Position numbers and translations under genes: made by a program. Below, in pieces: positions 1 to 7,517 of a stretch of DNA of 64,000 nucleotides (position 1 is the stretch's first letter; the number at the start of each line of letters is the position of its first letter). This DNA comes from Lacrimispora amygdalina (GTDB taxonomy: Bacteria; Bacillota; Clostridia; Lachnospirales; Lachnospiraceae): the NCBI RefSeq assembly GCF_003432035.1, contig NZ_QOHO01000052.1, forward strand, positions 1 to 64,000, read 5' to 3'. A model generated the notes under the pieces. That model was not told the origin of the DNA. It searched no databases and saw only the letters and a list, made by a program, of their open reading frames with translations.

Positions 1-10
1 AAATCCTTCA

Positions 11-81
11 GGCGCCTTCCGGGCGCAGGCAGGGAAAAGCCCCTTATAGGGGCAGAGCAAACCACCGGCTAAGCCGGTGGT
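11..81 (+). promoter_or_regulatory. Leader with three consecutive hairpins before spoVG-like gene
   Basis: Three inverted repeats follow one another: GCGCC/GGCGC at 12-26, GCCCC/GGGGC at 39-53, and ACCACCGGCT/AGCCGGTGGT at 61-81. The last is a perfect 10-bp stem ending 32 bases before the start codon. None is followed by a long T run, so these are more likely mRNA stabilising or processing elements than terminators. This type of stem recurs upstream of other ribosome sites in the element. Confidence 0.5.
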
Positions 82-112
82 CATGATTTATAAAGGTAAA
101 GGAGAAATTGCC

Positions 113-388
113 ATGAAAGTAACCGCTAAAATCGTTGCGAATTTAAGTGACGAAGGCAGACTCAAGGCTATTGCCACGGTCTGCTTAAACAATGAGTTTT
201 TGATTACCGGGGTGCGCATTGTCGAATGCGAAAAAGGCCCCTGCGTATTCATGCCCAGCAGGAAAACCAATGCCGGGGAATACCGGGACATTTGCTTTCC
301 CATTACGCCGGAGCTGCATGGTCAAATCAAAGACACCGTGCTGGAGGTTTATCACAGTCAAGGGGAAGAAACGACCCCGGCAGAGTGA
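113..388 (+). CDS. spoVG: SpoVG-family protein
   Basis: A 91-residue protein matching the SpoVG family along its length: an N-terminal beta strand beginning MKVTAKIV, the central MPSRKT motif near residue 48, then GEYRDICFPIT. SpoVG proteins bind RNA or DNA and act as small global regulators in Firmicutes; ICEs and phages often carry copies. The start at 113 follows AAAGGAG with normal spacing; an in-frame ATG at 77 has no such site and would add 12 unconserved residues. It is the first gene of the transfer operon visible here, so a regulatory role over transfer is a reasonable inference. The last ten residues are acidic and probably flexible. Confidence 0.85.
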   Translation: MKVTAKIVANLSDEGRLKAIATVCLNNEFLITGVRIVECEKGPCVFMPSRKTNAGEYRDICFPITPELHGQIKDTVLEVYHSQGEETTPAE

Positions 389-403
389 GCCGTGTGAAAC
401 TTA

Positions 404-428
404 TGCCCTGCGGGAGATCCGCAGGGCA
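404..428 (+). promoter_or_regulatory. Stem-loop abutting virB6 ribosome site
   Basis: TGCCCTGCGG at 404-413 pairs perfectly with CCGCAGGGCA at 419-428 around a five-base loop. The stem ends one base before the AGGAGG ribosome site of the virB6-like gene. There is no T run, so a translational or mRNA-stability role is more likely than termination. Confidence 0.5.
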
Positions 429-443
429 AGGAGGTGATTTTGA

Positions 444-1286
444 TTGGAAATAATTCTTGTACTGCTGATTGTTGCCGTTCTAAATGGTGCGGTGGCATTT
501 ATTGATGAAATGCTCTCCGGTCTTGTCCCCATGACATTAAACGCCGACCAGTATATGACGGCGGCAGGCGGCGGCAGTATGGTAAGCGTGCTGTTTGATA
601 TTCTGCTGGGATTTGGCGTGTCCCTAATTATTCTCAAGTTTTTGAAAAAAGGGTTTGAGTGCTATGTCATGTGGACGGACGGCGACCCAGACGCAGAACC
701 GGCCTATTTGGTCATTCGCTTTATTCAGGCCATAGCCGTGGCAGTCTGCTTTCCGGTCATGTATGGCTGGCTTGCCGAGATTACCCAAAGCCTGACCGAT
801 GAACTGATGGCAGCCATCAGTGCAAGCACAAGCTATGACTGGAATGCTTGGGTCAACGGGATCAGCTCCCTTGGACTGGTGACAGCCATTTTCGGGTTGA
901 TTTTCGTGATATGCTACTTTGTGCTGTATTTCCAATTCCTGATGAGAGGACTGGAAATCATGATTTTGCGTATCGGTCTGCCCCTTGCCTGTGTCGGCTT
1001 GTTAGACAGTGATAAGGGTGTTTTCAAGACCTATATCAACAAATTCTTTCAGACCACCTTTGCGGTGGTGGTGCAGATATGCCTTTGCAAGCTGGGTGTC
1101 GGCATGATGATGAATGTAAGCATCATGAATATCTTTTGGGGCATTGCCTGCATCGTGCTTGCCATCAAGACCCCCCGTTTCCTCAGTGAATTTATGGTTC
1201 CCACAGGTGGCGGCGGTGCGGGTGTCATCAACAATATGTATCATTCCGTCCGGCTGGTAGGCATGGCAAAGGGTATGGTCAAATAA
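444..1286 (+). CDS. VirB6/TrbL-like conjugation membrane protein
   Basis: A 280-residue polytopic protein with about six hydrophobic helices (near residues 1-20, 45-65, 85-110, 140-175, 180-195 and 215-245). Length, topology and position just before PrgI fit the VirB6-like inner-membrane channel component of Gram-positive type IV secretion systems, which helps move DNA through the membrane. The C-terminus has a glycine run (GGGGAG) followed by a short basic tail. The start is TTG at 444, nine bases after AAGGAGG. Sequence similarity among VirB6 proteins is low, so the call rests on topology and context. Confidence 0.75.
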   Translation: MEIILVLLIVAVLNGAVAFIDEMLSGLVPMTLNADQYMTAAGGGSMVSVLFDILLGFGVSLIILKFLKKGFECYVMWTDGDPDAEPAYLVIRFIQAIAVAVCFPVMYGWLAEITQSLTDELMAAISASTSYDWNAWVNGISSLGLVTAIFGLIFVICYFVLYFQFLMRGLEIMILRIGLPLACVGLLDSDKGVFKTYINKFFQTTFAVVVQICLCKLGVGMMMNVSIMNIFWGIACIVLAIKTPRFLSEFMVPTGGGGAGVINNMYHSVRLVGMAKGMVK

Positions 1287-1302
1287 AGGCGGTGATGATG
1301 AA

Positions 1303-1515
1303 ATGATAACCCTCGACGATATTTCCATAGCAGTCATTTCCCTCATCCGCTTGGGTGCGGTGTTCCGCTTTATTTACTGTATGGTCTGCCTGCAATCGGC
1401 AGAGGAAGAACAGGCACGGTTTAAGAAGCGGGCAAAAAACACCGTAGTTTTCTATGTGATTGCCGAGTGTATCTGGCAAATCAAGGAGATTGTATTTTAC
1501 TACTATGGAGGGTAA
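1303..1515 (+). CDS. Small membrane protein of transfer operon
   Basis: A 70-residue protein with one hydrophobic stretch in the first half, a charged middle (EEEQARFKKRAK) and a second hydrophobic, tyrosine-rich end (IVFYYYGG). It lies between the VirB6-like and PrgI genes with short gaps, so a structural role in the conjugation channel, such as a VirB2- or VirB3-sized part, is possible. I see no motif that fixes the family. Confidence 0.6.
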   Translation: MITLDDISIAVISLIRLGAVFRFIYCMVCLQSAEEEQARFKKRAKNTVVFYVIAECIWQIKEIVFYYYGG

Positions 1516-1526
1516 GGAGGAATGAC

Positions 1527-1850
1527 GTGAACAATGAAATTAACCTTTACATCCCCACCGGAGTAAAGGCCGAAAATGAGCTGTTCAACGGTTTTGGCAG
1601 GCGGGAGCTTATGCAAAGCGTTGTCGGTTCCCTGTTCGGCGGCGCAGTTTCGGCACTCCTTTGGCTGATTGCAGGGAATGTGGCGCTGACCGTAGTGGCG
1701 GTCCTGTCCGGCATTTTCGGCTCGGTGATGATGTGTACCAAAGACCAAAATAACCAAAGTGTGGTTGACCAAGTCGGAGATATGCTCCGGTTTCGGCGCA
1801 GCCAGCAGATTTACCCCTACCGTATGCAGGATGAATGGGGTATGAGATAA
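1527..1850 (+). CDS. prgI: PrgI-family conjugation protein
   Basis: A 107-residue protein starting NEINLYIPTGVKAEN, with two adjacent hydrophobic helices around residues 30-70 and a short basic, tyrosine-containing tail. This matches the PrgI family of Gram-positive type IV secretion systems, small membrane proteins equivalent to VirB3 that are usually encoded just before VirB4. Here the VirB4 genes come much later (15.6 kb), because methylases and pilus genes have been placed in between. The start is GTG at 1527, six bases after GGTAAGGAGG; an upstream in-frame ATG at 1467 lies inside the previous gene. Confidence 0.8.
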   Translation: MNNEINLYIPTGVKAENELFNGFGRRELMQSVVGSLFGGAVSALLWLIAGNVALTVVAVLSGIFGSVMMCTKDQNNQSVVDQVGDMLRFRRSQQIYPYRMQDEWGMR

Positions 1851-1862
1851 GGAGGTAGAATT

Positions 1863-3383
1863 TTGACGTTTCTCGACCTTTTTGCGGGAGTCGGCGGATT
1901 CCGTAGAGGTCTCGAAAGAAGCGGACATACCTGTGTAGGTCATGTCGAAATTGATAAATACGCAAATAAAAGCTATATGGCAATGTACGAGCTTGCACCT
2001 TGCCCTTACCGGGAGGACGCAGGCTCTAATTTTTCTATGATGTGTAAACCGGAGGTGAGAAAAAACTGTGATGGAAAAAACTGCAAAGGCGAATGGTACG
2101 CCAAGGATATTAAACAAATCCGAGCAGGAGAAATTCCAAAAGCTGAAATCTGGACTTTTGGATTTCCTTGCACTGACATTTCCATCGCAGGACGCATGGA
2201 AGGTCTTAGAGGAAGCCGAAGCGGACTGTTTTTTACAGTCGTTGGCCTGCTCAAAAGCACGAGTCCCGAAAATCGACCCCAGCAGCTTATCGTTGAGAAT
2301 GTTAAGCATCTGCTGTCAAGCGAGAATGGTGGGGCATTTACCACCGTTCTCGCTGAACTATGGGAAGCTGGGTATGACTGCGAATGGCAAGCCGTCAATT
2401 CAAAGCACTTCGGCGTTCCCCAGCACAGGGAACGAGTGTACCTTGTTGGACATTTTGGAGGAATCCGTGGACGAAAGGTATTTCCTATCGGCGGATCAAA
2501 CACGGCGCCTGTTAAGCAGCTTATCGGAGGAAATCAAGGAAAACGGGTCTACGACATAAGCGGTGTTTCCGTCACCCTGACAGCGGAGGGCGGCGATTTT
2601 GCCGGACGAACGGGGCTTTACGCCGTATCGGTCAACCGCAGGGAGGGTATCACCGGGGCTATCAATCAGGCCCATACCTTGAACGCCAGTGATACCCGTG
2701 GCTTAAACCGCAATCAGGATCAAAATGCGGTATTATCAGAAATCGCTCCTTGTGCAGCATTCATTGATTTAAGCGTAGAGCCGAAAATCACGGAAACTGC
2801 CCGGTGTATTCGGGCAAGGCAGCATTCAGGCATCGGCAATCACCGGGGGGAAACTTCCGGTGTATTTTTATGCCATGGACACCCGGACTGCGTGATGGCT
2901 GCCATTACTCCCGACCGCATGGAAAAGCGGCAGAACGGCAGGCGCTTTAAGGAGCCGGGAGAACCCAGCTTTACGCTGACAACGCAGGATCAGCACGGCA
3001 TTCTGCTGTGCTGCTGCGAGAGCTGGAAAGATGGTCTGCCTATCAGGGAGGACAAAAAAGACGGCTGCACGATGGCGTATCCCGGCGATGGCATCAATCT
3101 GTCCTATCCCAACAGCCACCGGAGCAGGGGGCGTGTCGGCCGCCAGTGTTCCCAAACCCTGATGACAGGTGGGAGCATGGGGGTTCTCCTATGCTGCCGT
3201 ATCCGCAGGCTGACACCGAGAGAGTGCTTCAGGCTGCAAGCCTTTGAGGACTTTCTGTTTGACAGGGCAAAAGCGGCGGGCATCAGCGACGCTCAGCTTT
3301 ATCGGCAAGCTGGAAATGCTGTCACGGTAAATATTGTTTATGAGATTGGGGTTCAGCTTTGGGAAAGTGCGGTGGATGTATGA
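1863..3383 (+). CDS. DNA (cytosine-5) methyltransferase
   Basis: A 506-residue C5-cytosine methyltransferase. Visible motifs are motif I, DLFAGVGGFRRG (residues 5-16); motif IV, GFPCTDIS with catalytic Cys103; motif VI, ENV (145-147); motif VIII, QHRERVYLVGH (187-197); and motifs IX-X at the C-terminus (RRLTPRECFRLQAFEDF and QAGNAVTVNI). The roughly 250 residues between VIII and IX should hold the target-recognition domain. An unusual four-cysteine cluster sits at residues 47-74. No restriction enzyme gene is adjacent, so it is an orphan methylase that probably protects transferred DNA from host restriction. The start is TTG at 1863 after AAGGAGG. It overlaps the next gene by four bases. Confidence 0.93.
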   Translation: MTFLDLFAGVGGFRRGLERSGHTCVGHVEIDKYANKSYMAMYELAPCPYREDAGSNFSMMCKPEVRKNCDGKNCKGEWYAKDIKQIRAGEIPKAEIWTFGFPCTDISIAGRMEGLRGSRSGLFFTVVGLLKSTSPENRPQQLIVENVKHLLSSENGGAFTTVLAELWEAGYDCEWQAVNSKHFGVPQHRERVYLVGHFGGIRGRKVFPIGGSNTAPVKQLIGGNQGKRVYDISGVSVTLTAEGGDFAGRTGLYAVSVNRREGITGAINQAHTLNASDTRGLNRNQDQNAVLSEIAPCAAFIDLSVEPKITETARCIRARQHSGIGNHRGETSGVFLCHGHPDCVMAAITPDRMEKRQNGRRFKEPGEPSFTLTTQDQHGILLCCCESWKDGLPIREDKKDGCTMAYPGDGINLSYPNSHRSRGRVGRQCSQTLMTGGSMGVLLCCRIRRLTPRECFRLQAFEDFLFDRAKAAGISDAQLYRQAGNAVTVNIVYEIGVQLWESAVDV

Positions 3384-3901
3384 TAATTGACCGCTTTTGG
3401 GCAATGCCCAACCGATATACCTTTTCCATCAAGCCCATAGCAGAGTTGATTGAGCGATACCGTCCGCAGGGACTTAGCATTGACCCTTTTGCAAATTCTT
3501 CACGGTTTGCGGATATAACAAATGATTTAGACCCCGACTGTGACAGCGACTATCACATGGATGCAGAAGATTTTCTCAGGCAGTTTGCGGACAACAGTGT
3601 TTCGCTGGTGCTGTATGATCCGCCATATTCTTCTCGTCAGGTGAGTGAATGCTATAAACGGTTAGGCTATACCGTCAATATGGAAAAAACGCAAAGTAGC
3701 TATTGGAGGAAGCAAAAGGAGCAAATCAGCCGTATTGTACGTCCGGGAGGTGTCGTTGTAACCTGTGGCTGGAACAGCGGCGGCATGGGCATGAAGTATG
3801 GCTTTGAAAAAGAGCATATCCGCTTAATCCCGCATGGGGGTAACCACTATGATACGATTATTGTAGTGGAGAGAAAGCGGGGTGATTACCCTGCAATTTA
3901 A
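3380..3901 (+). CDS. N6-adenine-type DNA methyltransferase (DPPY)
   Basis: A 173-residue protein with a catalytic DPPY motif at residues 80-83 and a motif-I-like SIDPFANS at 33-40. This order and the small size fit stand-alone amino-methyltransferases of mobile elements. The ATG at 3380 overlaps the preceding stop as ATGA, implying translational coupling to the cytosine methylase. It overlaps the following MT-A70 gene by 20 bases, so three methyltransferases form one block. Base specificity (adenine or N4-cytosine) cannot be settled by eye; DPPY favours adenine. Confidence 0.8.
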   Translation: MIIDRFWAMPNRYTFSIKPIAELIERYRPQGLSIDPFANSSRFADITNDLDPDCDSDYHMDAEDFLRQFADNSVSLVLYDPPYSSRQVSECYKRLGYTVNMEKTQSSYWRKQKEQISRIVRPGGVVVTCGWNSGGMGMKYGFEKEHIRLIPHGGNHYDTIIVVERKRGDYPAI

Positions 3902-4463
3902 GGTGCTGTATATAGACCCTCCGTGGTCTTACAAGGTTTATTCAAAAAAAGGACAGGGGCGCAGCGCTGAAAACCATTACCACACCATGAGCGCCGAGGA
4001 TATTTTCAATCTCGATGTGGCAGGAATTGCAGATAAGGACTGTGTGCTGTTTCTGTGGGTGACCTTTCCCTGCCTGTTGGCGGGGCTGGAAGCCATTGAG
4101 CGTTGGGGATTTACCTATAAGACCCTCGGCTTTTGCTGGGTCAAGCGATGTAAAAAGCAGCAGGAAAAATGGTTTTGGGGGCTTGGCTTTTGGACACGTT
4201 CCAACCCCGAACTGTGCCTGATCGCATCAAAGGGCAGACCGAAACGCCTATCCAAAGCGGTTCACTGCATTGTCGATACGCCGGTGGAATATCACAGCAA
4301 AAAACCGGATGAGGTTCGTCGCCGCATTGAGCAGCTCATGGGGGATGTTCCCCGTGCGGAGATGTTTGCAAGGCAGCGGTATGACGGCTGGGTGAGCCTT
4401 GGCGATGAAATCGACGGCCTTGATATACGGGAGGCGATTGAAAGAGTTAAAAAATTACAATAG
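3882..4463 (+). CDS. MT-A70 family adenine methyltransferase
   Basis: A 193-residue protein with the MT-A70 hallmark DPPW at residues 12-15, followed by ENHYHTMS, LFLWVTFP, a GFCWVKR strand and TRSNPELCL with a RPKRLSKAV stretch. These are the conserved order of the bacterial and phage MT-A70 family, which methylates adenine N6 in DNA. The start is GTG at 3882, inside the end of the preceding methylase. It completes the trio of orphan methylases in the transfer operon; protection from restriction on entry to a new host is the likely role. Confidence 0.88.
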   Translation: MITLQFKVLYIDPPWSYKVYSKKGQGRSAENHYHTMSAEDIFNLDVAGIADKDCVLFLWVTFPCLLAGLEAIERWGFTYKTLGFCWVKRCKKQQEKWFWGLGFWTRSNPELCLIASKGRPKRLSKAVHCIVDTPVEYHSKKPDEVRRRIEQLMGDVPRAEMFARQRYDGWVSLGDEIDGLDIREAIERVKKLQ

Positions 4464-4476
4464 GAGGAGTTTCAAT

Positions 4477-4764
4477 ATGAACGCCAATGAAATGTGTAAG
4501 GGTGATGAGCAAGAACAGCTTATCAAAATATTGCTTGAAGAAGCGTGCAGGCAATGGTGCGACTTTATAGATGAGTGTCCTGACAGAGCAACGGGCGAAG
4601 GTTTTGGAGATTTCTTTTTTGAAATTTACGCCGAGAAAAAGGATGAGTACGCAACAGAACTTAGAGAAATCCGTTTAGGAATGAAGGAACAAACAACAAG
4701 GCTTTGTGATGAAATTGGAAGGTGCAATGGTTCGGGAGAGCTACAAGATGAACTGGAACGCTGA
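4477..4764 (+). CDS. Small acidic protein, unknown
   Basis: A 95-residue, acidic, probably helical soluble protein with four cysteines (residues 7, 22, 29 and 82 or nearby). The start at 4477 follows TAGGAGGAG. It lies between the methylase block and the prepilin peptidase gene, overlapping the latter. I do not recognise a family. Confidence 0.6.
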   Translation: MNANEMCKGDEQEQLIKILLEEACRQWCDFIDECPDRATGEGFGDFFFEIYAEKKDEYATELREIRLGMKEQTTRLCDEIGRCNGSGELQDELER

Positions 4765-5314
4765 TGGCTGGAGCCATTTCCTTACCTGCCTACTCCTTGC
4801 TTTGTTTGTGGGCAGTCTGTGCGATATGGCTATCAGCAGAATATTAAAGCAATCTACACCTAACACCGCCGTCCTCAGTATGACTGTGACGGCGGTGTTT
4901 CTCTGTGTGTACGGATTTACCCCAACAGCTCTGCGCTGTGTCCTGCTGTGCCAGGTCCTGATGGTGGCCGGGGTCTTTGACCTTATGACCTATGAAATCC
5001 CCGACTGCCTGCATTTGATGATTGCAATGGCGGGGCTGATCCACTTTCAGCCCCTGCCTGCGCTTTTCGGGTTTCTGATTGTCCCTTTGCCATTCCTGAT
5101 TGCCGCACTGAAAACGGCGAAAATCGGCGGCGGTGATGTAAAGCTCATGGCGGCCAGCGGCTTTGCCCTCGGCGTAACAGGCGGTATCTGGATGATGATA
5201 TGGGGGCTTGCAATCGCCCTGCTTTGGAACCGTGCATTTTACAGGGAGCAAAAAAGCCTGCCCCTTGCACCCTTTCTTGCTTTCGGGGTGTTTCTGACCC
5301 TTTTCCCAACTTAA
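4727..5314 (+). CDS. Prepilin peptidase (A24 family, TadV/CpaA-like)
   Basis: A polytopic membrane protein of about 190 residues. It carries both aspartate motifs of type IV prepilin peptidases: FDLMTYEIPD in the first half and GGGDVKLM (the GxGD site) in the second. These enzymes cut the leader peptides of pilins and pseudopilins at the cytoplasmic membrane face. The short length without an N-methyltransferase domain matches the Tad/Flp subtype. Two starts are possible, ATG 4727 after GGAAGG and ATG 4748 (MNWNADGW). It opens the pilus gene cluster; likely substrates are the TadE-like proteins at 11.6-12.5 kb and a pilin encoded upstream of the window. Confidence 0.85.
   Translation: MVRESYKMNWNADGWSHFLTCLLLALFVGSLCDMAISRILKQSTPNTAVLSMTVTAVFLCVYGFTPTALRCVLLCQVLMVAGVFDLMTYEIPDCLHLMIAMAGLIHFQPLPALFGFLIVPLPFLIAALKTAKIGGGDVKLMAASGFALGVTGGIWMMIWGLAIALLWNRAFYREQKSLPLAPFLAFGVFLTLFPT
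4862..4899 (+). repeat. Perfect 12-bp inverted repeat inside prepilin peptidase gene
   Basis: AACACCGCCGTC (4862-4873) and GACGGCGGTGTT (4888-4899) are perfect reverse complements around a 14-base loop, within the first third of the coding region. It belongs to a set of start-proximal intragenic stems in this operon. Confidence 0.6.
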
Positions 5315-5338
5315 TAACGATATGGAGGATAAACCAAT

Positions 5339-6190
5339 ATGAAAGATTTACTCAAAAACAGAATTGTGGTGGGGCTGCTGTGCATTATCACAGCCCTCAT
5401 CATTTGCTTTGGATTGACGCCCATGTTCAATGACGCCCTTAAATCCAAGGTGGAGCTGGTGCGCGTCACCACTGAAATCAAAAAGGGCGATGAAATTACG
5501 GCAGGCATGATTACCACAGTGGAAACCGGCGGCTACAATCTGCCCTCTGATGTGATCTATCAAAAAGAGGATGTCATCGGCAAATTCGCCAATGCCGACC
5601 TCTACAAAGGCGATTATATTCTGAAAAGCAAACTCTCGGATACTCCCCAACTAAAAAACGAATATCTCAGCGGGCTGGACGGCACGAACAGAGCCATTTC
5701 CGTTACCATTAAGAGCTTTGCGTCCGGTTTGTCCGGCAAACTGGAGCGCGGGGACATTGTTTCCTTGATTGCCAGTGATGTGGGCGAGGCCCGAAAAACC
5801 CTTATACCTGATGAACTGCAATATGTAGAGATTATCGCCACCACCGACAGTAGTGGCAAAGACAGCAATATTCAGGAGCAGCCCAAGAATAATGAGGATA
5901 CCGAGCTTGCCAGCACTATCACCGTCCTTGCAACACCGCAGCAGGCAAGGCTTCTTGCGGAGCTTGAGCAGACGGGAAAACTCCATGCCGCCCTGGTCTA
6001 CCGTGGCGGTACAGAGAACGCACAGAAGTTTTTGGACGAGCAAGCCAAGCTGCTGGAGGCTTTGTATCCTGTGAAAAGCGAGGGCTTAACCTATGAAACC
6101 GAAAATAATGACAGCACACAGGCATCGGCTCCCGACAGTGTGGCTGGGGGTGTGCCTGCAAACGGCGATATTCCAGATGTGCAGGACTAA
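5339..6190 (+). CDS. cpaB: CpaB/RcpC-like Flp pilus assembly protein
   Basis: A 283-residue protein with one N-terminal transmembrane helix (about residues 8-28), then a SAF-type domain beginning VELVRVTTEIKKGDEITAGMI and a second domain around residues 110-165 containing GLSGKLERGDIV. This is the CpaB/RcpC arrangement, a periplasm- or wall-side component of Tad pilus machines. The C-terminal 60 residues are polar and low-complexity. The start at 5339 follows ATGGAGG. It lies between the prepilin peptidase and ATPase genes, the usual Tad order. Confidence 0.8.
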   Translation: MKDLLKNRIVVGLLCIITALIICFGLTPMFNDALKSKVELVRVTTEIKKGDEITAGMITTVETGGYNLPSDVIYQKEDVIGKFANADLYKGDYILKSKLSDTPQLKNEYLSGLDGTNRAISVTIKSFASGLSGKLERGDIVSLIASDVGEARKTLIPDELQYVEIIATTDSSGKDSNIQEQPKNNEDTELASTITVLATPQQARLLAELEQTGKLHAALVYRGGTENAQKFLDEQAKLLEALYPVKSEGLTYETENNDSTQASAPDSVAGGVPANGDIPDVQD

Positions 6191-6208
6191 GAAAAGGAGG
6201 CCAAAACC

Positions 6209-7060
6209 ATGGAAGAAAGCAAAGTAATTGCCGTCATGGGCAGTCAGGGCAGCGGTAAAACCACCGCTGCCCTGAAACTTGCCCTTGCGCTTTCGGCGGC
6301 GAAGAAGAATGTGATTGTGGTATTTTGCGACCCTTTTACGCCGGTGATCCCTGCCGTACTTCCCGCCCATATCACGCATGACACCTCGCTGGGCAGTCTT
6401 TTAACGGCTCCTGCGCTTGCACAGACCACTATCCTAAACGCCTGTGTGCCTACGGAAAAAAGCGATTATATCAGTCTGTTGGGATATTGCGCAGGGGAAA
6501 GCCTGATGCACTACCCGCAGATTACAAGGGAAAAAGCGGTGGAGTTTTTTGTCCTGCTCCGCTATCTGGCGGATTACATCATCGTTGACTGTACCTCTAC
6601 CTTTGAAGCAGACCCGGCATCCATCGTCGCCATTGAACTGGCGGACAGGGTGCTAAAGCTGGGAACCGCCAATCTGAAAGGCGTTTCTTATTACCTGACC
6701 CACAATCCCATGCTGGCGGACAGCCGGTTCCGTAAGGATACCCACAGCACCGTCATCGGAAATCTCAAGACAGGACAGGATTGGGAGGCTGCGGCACAGC
6801 AGCTTGGCGGCGCTGATCTTGTGCTGCCCTATGCACCTGAACTGGAACAGCAGTTTGACGAACTTGCCCTGCTGGTTCCGCTGACACAGCCGGAAAGTGC
6901 CGGGTACTCGGCAGCAATCAACCGAATTTTAGGGATACAGCCGGTGAAATCCAAGGCCAAGGTCACATCTGAAGCTGCCCCGGCACCGAAGTCCCCAAAA
7001 AAGGCAAAGGGCAAGACGGCGTTTCGGCTGCCTTTCGCCAAAGGTCGGGGGGAGTTTTGA
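6209..7060 (+). CDS. ParA/TadZ-like P-loop ATPase
   Basis: A 283-residue ATPase with a Walker A-type loop GSQGSGKTTAAL at residues 11-22 and a Walker B-like strand YIIVDCTS around residue 128. The fold pattern is that of the ParA/MinD/CpaE group; TadZ members place Tad pili at the cell pole. It ends with a basic, Ala/Pro/Lys-rich tail that could bind membrane or DNA. The start at 6209 follows AAAGGAGG. The last bases overlap the next gene. A second protein of this general group is encoded at 18948-19952. Confidence 0.7.
   Translation: MEESKVIAVMGSQGSGKTTAALKLALALSAAKKNVIVVFCDPFTPVIPAVLPAHITHDTSLGSLLTAPALAQTTILNACVPTEKSDYISLLGYCAGESLMHYPQITREKAVEFFVLLRYLADYIIVDCTSTFEADPASIVAIELADRVLKLGTANLKGVSYYLTHNPMLADSRFRKDTHSTVIGNLKTGQDWEAAAQQLGGADLVLPYAPELEQQFDELALLVPLTQPESAGYSAAINRILGIQPVKSKAKVTSEAAPAPKSPKKAKGKTAFRLPFAKGRGEF
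6245..6274 (+). repeat. Perfect 12-bp inverted repeat at the start of the ParA-like gene
   Basis: CAGGGCAGCGGT (6245-6256) pairs exactly with ACCGCTGCCCTG (6263-6274) around a six-base loop. It begins 36 bases after the start codon and coincides with the P-loop codons. Codon choice, not protein sequence, allows the perfect pairing. Confidence 0.6.
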
Positions 7061-7503
7061 CGCTCTCCACCGGACACATAGAGCTAAAGGACGCCAATGC
7101 CTATGTGACGGAGCATCATCGTCACCATAAAGCCGTAAGGGGACACCGCTTTTCTCTTGCCTGCTATGAAAATGGCAGGCTCTGCGGTGTTGCCATCGTT
7201 GGCAGACCCCGATCACGCCGTATTGACCAGCACATGACTGTGGAGGTTCTGCGGCTTTGTACGGACGGAACACGCAATGCCTGCTCCAAGCTGTACGGAG
7301 CCTGCCGCCGTGCGGCGAGGGCATTGGGTTATAGCAGGCTCATCACTTACATTTTGGACAGAGAAAACGGAAAAAGCCTTTTGGCAAGCGGCTTTTCCTA
7401 CTGCTACACCAGTAAAGGCGGGAGCTGGAACCAACCGGGCAGGCCGAGAACCGACAAGGCTCCGGTCTGTCCGAAACATTTATATGAAATCATCCTGAAT
7501 TGA
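7057..7503 (+). CDS. XF1762-family protein (GNAT-like)
   Basis: A 148-residue protein with the pattern seen in the XF1762 family of phage and ICE proteins: HHRHHKAVRGHRFSLAC near the N-terminus, GVAIVGRPRSRRID in the middle, then VLRLCTDGTRNACSKLYGACRRAARALGY. The family resembles GNAT acetyltransferases (GY-containing helix, beta strand ITYIL), but no reaction is established. The start is TTG at 7057, overlapping the preceding stop. It is inserted between two pilus ATPase genes and is unlikely to be part of the pilus. Confidence 0.75.
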   Translation: MTLSTGHIELKDANAYVTEHHRHHKAVRGHRFSLACYENGRLCGVAIVGRPRSRRIDQHMTVEVLRLCTDGTRNACSKLYGACRRAARALGYSRLITYILDRENGKSLLASGFSYCYTSKGGSWNQPGRPRTDKAPVCPKHLYEIILN

Positions 7504-7517
7504 AGGGAGGGCGTAAA

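Noticed and set aside
1503-2309. Long minus-strand open frame (268 codons) across prgI and the cytosine methylase start
   Set aside because: It lacks a ribosome site and known motifs and is antisense to a protein with clear methyltransferase motifs.
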